DNA from: Istiophorus platypterus
Taxonomy: Eukaryota; Chordata; Actinopteri; Istiophoriformes; Istiophoridae
Direction of reading: 5' to 3'
Assembly (NCBI GenBank): GCA_016859345.1
Contig: CM029131.1
Location: forward strand, 9,569,033 to 9,633,032
DNA: 64,000 nt
A program made the translations under genes and the position numbers. Positions 56,810 through 64,000 of this stretch are shown piece by piece. The stretch's first letter is position 1. Each line of letters starts with the position of its first letter. The notes under the pieces were generated by a model. The model had not been told where the DNA came from. It worked only from the letters and a program-made list of their open reading frames with translations, and did no database searches.

Positions 56810-59700
56810 CTTTAAGTGCCAGTGACAGTGGCTTGGCATGTGATCTGCCCTGCCAGTCAGTCACCCTGCCGCTCTGCCTTTCTCTTTCATTCGCACTTTT
56901 CCTCGCCTTTCATCCCTCTGTTCCCTCTGCGACACAACCTGTGGTTTTGGAGAAAGTTTTAGATGATTGATTCTTTCATCTTTTCACTCGTGTATGTGTG
57001 TGTGTCAGTCTCAATCAATTGTATTTTCCTCAGTCTGCTTCCCTATTTTTGAAACCTGGCAGAGTGAAAAGAAAAAAAAAAACTTGACTTTTTTCTCCAA
57101 GTTCCTCTTTACAGTTCAATACTGAACAAAACGCTGAATGAACTTTGGATGTTATTATTAAAAATCAAAATGGAAGACGCAACAGGGTAATGACCTAGAC
57201 TTCTAAAAATCAGAGATCAGCGCTAATACTGCACACACAATGCAGGCACACCAGCTTACAGAATGTAATAAACATGATGACCGTGGTGATAAAATCAGCT
57301 CCATTAATGAGGAAGACTTGGGTCAGTGCCATCATGCCCCTTCTTCACAGAGGAGAAGTAATAGGAAAAGAAGCCACAATAAAAGCTAAGGAGAGCAGTA
57401 GAATACATTTTAATTTCTCAATGCAAGATAATCCTTCAAAAGAAATCTCTTTATAGATACATTACGCCTTTAATTGAAACTTAATTTAAATTTACAATAA
57501 GATGTAAGGAGGGCGATGGTAGCCTACATTTTCTTTCTTCAATGCTTTTTTGCATTGAAAAAATCCTTTAAAACTCTCTTGACCCTGCAGAATATATTCT
57601 TTTTTTTCTCAAATGGCAGAAATGTTACTACAGGACAATAAGTATGTCTTAGAACGCTTCCATGGAACTGGTATTTGTATTCAAAGTTGCCACAGCTGAA
57701 GACATTGTGGCAGTGTGTCTTCGCTCTGGTTTTCCCCATTCCACAGCACCACATTGGGTTTTGGGGAGTTTGCTATGGCTGTTAACTCACTATATCTACC
57801 AATTGCACTGCAGATTTTTTTTTTTTTAATTATTTATTTAATTTTTTGCCAGCATGCAAGCATGGTAGTTCTATGGCAATGGTGTTGTCTGTTGGTTGAT
57901 CATTCAGTCCATAGGTCAAGCCTGATATGTGCATGATGCCTATAACTTTGTAAATCTATATATTTATATATAAAATATATTATGCTGAGAAGATGAAGTC
58001 TGACCCCCTGAAGCCTCATCTAATGCGACCATTAGGTCAAAGTTTTAACTTATCCAGTTAAATATCATGATATATACTCAATGGAATTGGTACAACTGTT
58101 GGTACATGGCAGTGACACTGATATATACATGGCTCACAGAGCATGAATCCTAATGACTTTAGAGATTTTCCTCTAGCAGAACCAATATGGAAAACATGTT
58201 CACCATTAGAATGCCGGTATTGTCACCATGAGCATATTAATGTTAGTTTTTCACTTATAGCACTAATACAACGTTCACTAGTGTAGCTATAGACTCTTAG
58301 TCTTAATTTGTTTGTTTTATAATTTACTGCCTAATTGTGTTTCTCGCCCAAATCAGGCATAAGGTTTGTAAATTCACTTTATTCCTGCTGAATAACGAAT
58401 CTCTTGTCCCTTTCATGACAATGGAAATTTAAGGGGGCATAAACAGTAACATATTAGGCAAGTTAAGATAGAAGCAAAATACTAATTTGACAGTTTAAAT
58501 AAGGAGACATTATTCCCAATTTAAGGGACCATAGTGTTTCTTGTCAAATTTCTGCCAAGAGATGTCTGTTGAGCATGATCTCTTTTTCATGAGGCTGATG
58601 GGTCTCAATGGTAACTTTATTGATCTGCAGCTCATTAATTTTGATAAACCACACTTTTTTAGGTTCTAACCACTGGCTCTGAAAATAAAGCTGCTTGGTT
58701 TTTCCAATCTTAAAAAAAAAAAAAGTCTTTTAATGCCATAAAACCTTACCACAGAATGCAAGGGTGTGTCACTGAGGGTATTTTCTTCCGAATAGGAATC
58801 TAGTTAGTAATTCTGTAAGCATAATAATATGTCACATGTTAAACTAGTCGAGGGAGAGCGATCCAGTCAAATCTTTACAGACTGAACTCACAACAGTTGA
58901 AATTTGTTCTAGTATTTATGAGCAATGCAAATTAACCATGGTCATACACTTTCTTTAAAAGCTCAGTCAATTTGAGAGAAAAATAAGCCTGCTCACAATT
59001 CACGGCTGGATAAAAAAGAGTTCACGCTATTAAATAAAAAAAAAAAAAAATTCAAAAAGACATAAAAGACAAGGTAATGACCTAGACATTTGCAGTCTGA
59101 GAAATGGTGAAAAAAAAAAGAAACTTGCAGGAAGAACTGCTGCGAGCTTGGTGCCACTGATGGGACTTTCTTCTGACTCTGTGCTGAAGTTATTTTCAAT
59201 TATATATATATTTTTTTATTTCTCAAGTTTCATTGAGAAACCTCTTCATCCCTTCATCCACTGAGGAGAATGGAAATAATTAAATTGAAACTTTCTCACC
59301 GGCAGCCGTAGATAATAATCTTGTGTTGAGGCTTTCAAGGCAAGTTTCTCCACCTTTGGTATGGCATTTAGAGCAGAATAAATGAATTTGTCATAAACAA
59401 AAACATGTAAAAAAAAAAAAAATTAGGAAGAGTGAACCAAACCAGTTCACTATACATGTATTTAGTGACAATCTTTTCTCGGTGCCCTGACAGCATCCTT
59501 GGAGAGATTTAATTTTCCCTCAAGTGCCTGCCTCCCGTCTCTTAGAAAAGTATGTTGTCGCTCCTCCACAAGGTTCTGCCACTCGGAGGATGCGTCTCTC
59601 TTTAGTCAGAGTTCAAGTGTCTAATATTCTGTGTCTCAAGGTCAGCGTTTGTGTGCACTCTTAAGGGTCTTGATTCAAACAAATGAGACAAGAAAATTAA
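56810..59700. other. Long unique AT-rich noncoding stretch
   Basis: No recognised exon, RNA or repeat. AT-rich runs lie near 57955-57985, with poly-A near 58712, 59037 and 59409. Octamer ATGCAAAT at 58925-58932. Non-repetitive blocks at about 57265-57480, 58560-58660 and 59240-59400 could be conserved elements. Confidence 0.45.
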
Positions 59701-59729
59701 TCGGAGGCAATGTATGAAGAGTTGAGGGT

Positions 59730-60022
59730 GCGTGTGGTTTTGTGTGCATGTATGTGTGCAAGTATAAATGCAAATTATTGTGTGTGTGTGTGTGTGTGTG
59801 CGTGCGCACATATGTGTGTGTGTGCGTGTGTGCAACTGGAGTCGGTGGAGGCAGAGCTCAGCTGCTCAGGTCCTGGGCCCGACGGGATTGAGCGAGGGAT
59901 GAAAGAGGGAGATAAAAGACAGGGGAGAGAAAAGGTGAAAGAGGGAGACCGATCACTGTGCAGAGCGGAACATTGTTCTCTTGATCACAGTCAGAAGGTT
60001 TTGTGTGTGTGTGTGTGTGTAT
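59730..60022. repeat. TG-rich repeats flanking a purine-rich tract
   Basis: TG run at 59780-59800, degenerate TG to 59833, a purine-rich part at about 59885-59955, and a TG run at about 60001-60020. Octamer ATGCAAAT at 59768-59775. Confidence 0.85.
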
Positions 60023-60179
60023 GTACCTAAGTCTGTTTTCTGGGCCTCTACAGTCCTGTATGTGTATGTTTTCGCCCCCAAACACGTGCATGTTTGCGTC
60101 AGTGGAAATCTGTGGCCGTATTTTGTTTGGCGTGTACAACTTCCGGGCCGTCATCGCTCCATATAAGGGCCTTCCTCGG

Positions 60180-60208
60180 ACAACTGGCTCCACTCTGGAG
60201 CCAGTTGT
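60180..60208. repeat. Perfect 12-base hairpin
   Basis: ACAACTGGCTCC at 60180-60191, loop ACTCT, then GGAGCCAGTTGT at 60197-60208. No T run follows as in a bacterial terminator, and the stem is too short for a typical microRNA precursor. Confidence 0.9.
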
Positions 60209-60209
60209 G

Positions 60210-60612
60210 TATCTCAAATTCCCAATTGTTGGGGTCAAAGCAGGCCCATGTTGTGAGGACAACCTGCTTTCAGCCCTGACGTGTACTTCCAAAGTGCAAT
60301 GGAGCAAAATTTTTTAAGACATTTCAAGCATTTAAGATGCTTAGGGTAAAAAAAAAAATAATAATTTATCCAATAGTAGAACAGTGTGGTTGTACAGAAG
60401 GCGGATATAAAGCAAGGTGTGGTGAGGAAAAACACGCAGATTAAATATTCTCCTTGTTTTCACATACATGTAAATAAAGCTTTGTACATTAGCACAAAGG
60501 TTCCCATGTGGTTATGATGAAAAAAAAAAAGAATGCAGTTCCTTTGTCAAATGTAGGTGCTTTAAAGAGGCCATTAAACGGGCGGCAGCAATTTGCCCTC
60601 ACTGTACAGTGA
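60210..60612. other. Unique noncoding stretch
   Basis: Nothing recognised; poly-A near 60350 and 60520. Confidence 0.5.
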
Positions 60613-60617
60613 CGCGG

Positions 60618-60752
60618 TTCAATTCAAGTCAATTTTGTTTTATTTATATAGCACCAAATCACGACAGAAGGTTTATCAAGGCCCTTTTCATATAGAGCAG
60701 GTCTAAACTGTACTCTTTAGAATAATATTATTAATACAGAGACCCAAGATTC
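60618..60752. repeat. Teleost interspersed repeat fragment
   Basis: TTTTATTTATATAGCACCAA, then ATCACGACAGAAGG, TCAAGGCCCTTTTCATA, AGAGCAGGTCTAAACTG, TACTCTTTAGAATAATATT and ACAGAGACCCAAGAT follow the block order of a very abundant fish repeat that I recognise by its TTTATTTATATAGCGCCAAATCAC start. No coding capacity is seen. Class not assigned. Confidence 0.7.
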
Positions 60753-60754
60753 GC

Positions 60755-62760
60755 TCAAAACTAATTTGATAATCTGTACTATATGTTTCAAATGGAGAAA
60801 ACTCATATACCTTGTTGGCTAAACTACATTTTTAGATTTTTTAATGCTAAAAGAATCATAGTAGTGAATACTGAGTGCTTTGGAAAACAGTTTAGCATCA
60901 GCTGAGCTTAAAAATATAAAACATGTAAAAACAAAACAAAATAAAAAGTTCTTGCCAAATCAATGCTAGTTAATGAAGCCCCCCCTATGTACATCCTAAA
61001 TCACAAGGAAAATTAGATAAATCGAGATCCAGGTGGTGATAGCGAGCAGGAGGGGCACATTTTTATCTCTCTCATCCATCCATCCCCCCTCCCTTCCTCC
61101 TCTCCTGTTTTTTTATCCTTCATTCCTTCACATCTATTATTCAGTCCATTTGGCAGACAGCTTCGCACCTAAACAAACCTCCAACCATGTCGTCTCGCTC
61201 TCCTTTTATAAAGTTCTCCTCATTTTATCCACATCGCTCTTGTATGAATTCATTGCTCTCTGTCTCCATCTGCCTACAGTAGAAGTCCCCCAATCTAATT
61301 TGACAGGTTCCTCTAGGTTTAAGCAATTTGGCAGAAAAAACATCATGTTTTAATTCAGTTTAAAAGGTTTTAAAGTAATGTAGGAGACATGCTTGTGTTT
61401 ACAGGCAGGGTGAAAAATGTGGACGCACAGAAGAGAAGAGAAGAATTTCATAGGAATTTGTCACTGAACGTTTTTGGTGAAGTTGTTTGGAGACGCTTTC
61501 ACTCGTCAGGATTTTATTTTCACAGTGACAGAACACGTTACATGAGCCTTTGGGAACTCACATAGATTAAAATGGGCATCCGAAAAACATCTAGGGACGA
61601 CTAATTTCAAAAGAAATACTGTAAACAGACTTGCTAGCCTTGCAACAACAAGGCTACAGACAATCAACAACGACATCTGATATTGTGAATATGTAATTAC
61701 CTTGCTCTCAAATACATTATAGTCTCCACCTTGTCACATAATTTCCAGGATTAAATACTGTCTTACATTTGGGACAGTGGTAGCAATACTAGATATAAAG
61801 ATCCTTGCACTTATAATCTGTAAAAGGGATTTTATTGTATGTAAAAGATATAAAGACATATAGAAGTCCATGAGACATTGTACCCGCATGAATTGTACCT
61901 TTAAATAGAGTTTTCGGTAAGACATAAGACATTATCTAATTTTTGCAAATCTAACAATCGCCGTAACTATAGTACCCCAGGCTAGATCAGCACAGTTGAG
62001 GATAGTCATTATTCCAACTAACTGACTAACTGAGCCTAGCCCTTCAAAAAAACTTTGTTTAAACCGTCAAAACAAGAATGGACAAGGTGAAAACAACCAA
62101 AGAACAAGTTGCAAGTTATTAATCAGTGAGTCAGGCTGTTTAGGCCAAAAGGGCAAGAATCAACAGATCCCGTACCATACACAACACTCTCACTCTAACT
62201 GTTAAAATGTTACATCTGAGTGTGTGTGTGCGCTGCATATTGATCCCTACTAGTACAACTACGTTACTGCATAAAATATTGGACATTAGGCAAAATGTAT
62301 GAAGGAATAAAGCAATTAAATTACCATCAATAATTAAATTATTGCATTTTTTCTCAGCTGCCATGCCCAGTGTGAAATTTTACATCAACACTGATGTTAT
62401 ATCTGACAAATGCGTTGGCATGTCAAAGTGATGCACCCACCCACCCACACACCCACACCCACACACACATTCACTTTCAGACCTGACACTGGGTTTTCCC
62501 AGATGTGCAGACTCCAGATGGCCTCAAAGAGATAGCTGGTAATGCATATATCATACACATATAAAGGAATGACCCACTCCTGAGACTCTTCTAAAACAAA
62601 CTATATAATGAGTCAAAAACAAGAGGTAAAAAAGAAGGTGAACTGGAAAGCGTGCAGTGGTGAAGGCTTTAGAGTAAGGGACAAATTTACCTTTCCTACA
62701 AAGAGGAAAAAATGTTTTTGAAGATATCAAAGCAGCACCAAGAGTGCTTGCACATGCATG
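60755..62760. other. Unique AT-rich noncoding stretch
   Basis: A pyrimidine-rich part at about 61065-61150 and a CCCA/CA repeat at 62436-62469; otherwise nothing recognised. Confidence 0.5.
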
Positions 62761-62762
62761 CT

Positions 62763-62766
<4 letters not shown>

Positions 62767-62801
<35 letters not shown>

Positions 62802-62812
62802 GACACACACAC
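62767..62812. repeat. CA microsatellite
   Basis: CA run at 62767-62796, then interrupted CA. Confidence 0.93.
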
Positions 62813-63035
62813 TTCACTGACCTTGAACAAAATGAAAATGAAACCCTATTTAAAATCACATATCAGCCAGAGTGTCCAACCTGTCAATGTTTTGGCACCT
62901 GAAGAGAAGAGGAATTCTGGTGAAAAGTTACTGTAAACATGTCTTATTCTTTAGTATTTCCTCAAATATTTACACAACAGTCATGGTAAATGCATTATTC
63001 TGGCACCCGGGGTTGAGTTTTGCGTAGGGCTTAGG

Positions 63036-63110
63036 GCAGCGGTGGAGAAGTATTCGGATTCTTTAGTTAAAGTAAAAGTAGCAAGACTGTCCCATAGTGT
63101 AAACAAAGAC
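63036..63110. repeat. Teleost interspersed repeat fragment
   Basis: GGTGGAGAAGTATTCGGATT, then CTTTAGTTAAAGTAAAAGTA and GCAAGACTGTCC, close to an abundant percomorph repeat beginning GGTGGAAGAAGTATTCAGAT with CTTTACTTAAGTAAAAGTA. Only one end is present. Confidence 0.65.
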
Positions 63111-63114
63111 ATTT

Positions 63115-64000
63115 GACACATCATAGCAGCAAAAGCACATGTTTGATGAGTCAATATGTATGCGGCCAAGAGGACTATTGTAAAAAAAGATGTGACTGTG
63201 CACTTACCATATGACTTAACATAGAGACACAACTGAATTGCATAATAAAACATATGCACTAATCTTCCCCTATAAGTTCTATGCTTTTTATCTTTCTGTT
63301 TAATGTTATGTTTTTAACAAATTGGACACTGTTGTCACTATCATGTGAAGTAAAATTTAGATGACACAACGACACAGCCTTGGTAGACTCAAAGCACTGA
63401 CACCAGGTTTTTCACCTATCATCCCCAACTGAAGCTTTTCTCGGGACAGTGTGGGTCTGCTCAGACCATCCTTGATATAACTTTTTCATATACAAGATTT
63501 TGACTTACAGGAAATACTTAGTGTACTACAGGTTAATTCAAATTAATGGTGGTTGAATTCCCACTTAAGTGCCTCAGTTTCCGGGCACCCACACTGGGGA
63601 CGCTGTTCATATTATTGGCATCACCTGTGCCAAGTGAGACTTCACTTACTCATGATAAACTGTTACCACATGACCAAAGCCATAAACTAAACCCCAGCAA
63701 CAGAAGGAAGTCCATGTCATGTGAGTGAAAGCTTTGAAAAAACACCAAGTGTGCAGAGAATTTCTCGCCAAACCTTAGGGAAGATTTAAGGTCATGATCA
63801 TCACCATTTAAGAAAACAGGACCGTGATGATACCACATTGATTTTAGGTGCTGTTATGTTTAGAATGTCAACACGTTGCATGGACTGTGTAAGTTAACAT
63901 TTGAAGTTCTTTTTTTTACTCTTCACTTCTCATGTCTGGGTCACAACATGTTGAGTGATCATATTCTCATAATCACAAGATTTTGGTCAAATTATTAGAC
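63115..64000. other. Unique noncoding stretch to window end
   Basis: AT-rich sequence without recognised exon or repeat. Confidence 0.5.

Noticed and set aside
1..64000. CRISPR arrays, operons, phage or bacterial mobile elements
   Set aside because: No regularly spaced identical short repeats with unique spacers and no compact gene order; the sequence character is vertebrate throughout. The 10-kb tandem array has units of about 270 bases and is not CRISPR-like.

Overview
The window looks like nuclear DNA of a ray-finned fish, probably a percomorph-type teleost. Very dense CA/TG microsatellites, decayed Tc1/mariner transposons with fish-type terminal repeats, a CR1/L2/Rex-like LINE fragment, tRNA-derived SINE pieces and several interspersed repeats that I recognise from many teleost genomes all point this way. 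No operons, bacterial gene structure, rRNA, intact tRNA or CRISPR array were seen.

I could not recognise any protein-coding exon of a host gene. Every long open frame I examined is read through dinucleotide repeats, through polypurine or polypyrimidine tracts, through transposon debris, or through AT-rich sequence with no recognisable protein family. The best reading is a gene-poor intergenic stretch or the inside of one or more large introns.

Layout. 1-2.2 kb: AT-rich DNA, then TG arrays facing CA arrays. 2.4-3.0 kb: 3' half of a Tc1-like element. 4.5-5.0 kb: purine-rich tract and TG-rich DNA. 5.43-6.31 kb: an internally deleted Tc1-like element that still has both terminal repeats and the TA target duplication. 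7-9 kb: CA and CT arrays. 9.96-11.79 kb: a tandem array of about 270-284 bp units, each carrying its own CA block and TG block. 11.9-12.4 kb: more CA/TG arrays. 12.94-13.33 and 16.58-17.01 kb: two copies of one interspersed repeat. 17-25.5 kb: mostly unique AT-rich DNA containing a cluster of octamer (ATTTGCAT) sites. 27-28.5 kb: very long CA/TG arrays. 31-32 kb: CA, GGA and TG arrays with purine tracts. 34.25-35.15 kb: a nest of decayed interspersed repeats, one with a near-perfect hairpin. 37.85-38.03 kb: a short GC-rich patch. 43.7-44.45 kb: degenerate CA-rich repeat with a same-strand run of TAATC motifs. 46.0 and 55.0 kb: minus-strand SINE fragments. 48.6-49.3 kb: LINE reverse-transcriptase remnant. 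52 kb: TG, pyrimidine and purine tracts with a G-quadruplex motif. 56 kb: clustered TG arrays. 60.6 and 63.0 kb: two further teleost repeats.

No genes can be seen working together. Any function is likely to be regulatory: several unique AT-rich stretches with homeodomain-like and octamer motifs resemble teleost conserved noncoding elements, but conservation cannot be tested from one sequence. I found no convincing new biological system. The most unusual objects are the CA/TG-bounded tandem array, the octamer cluster and the TAATC cluster.
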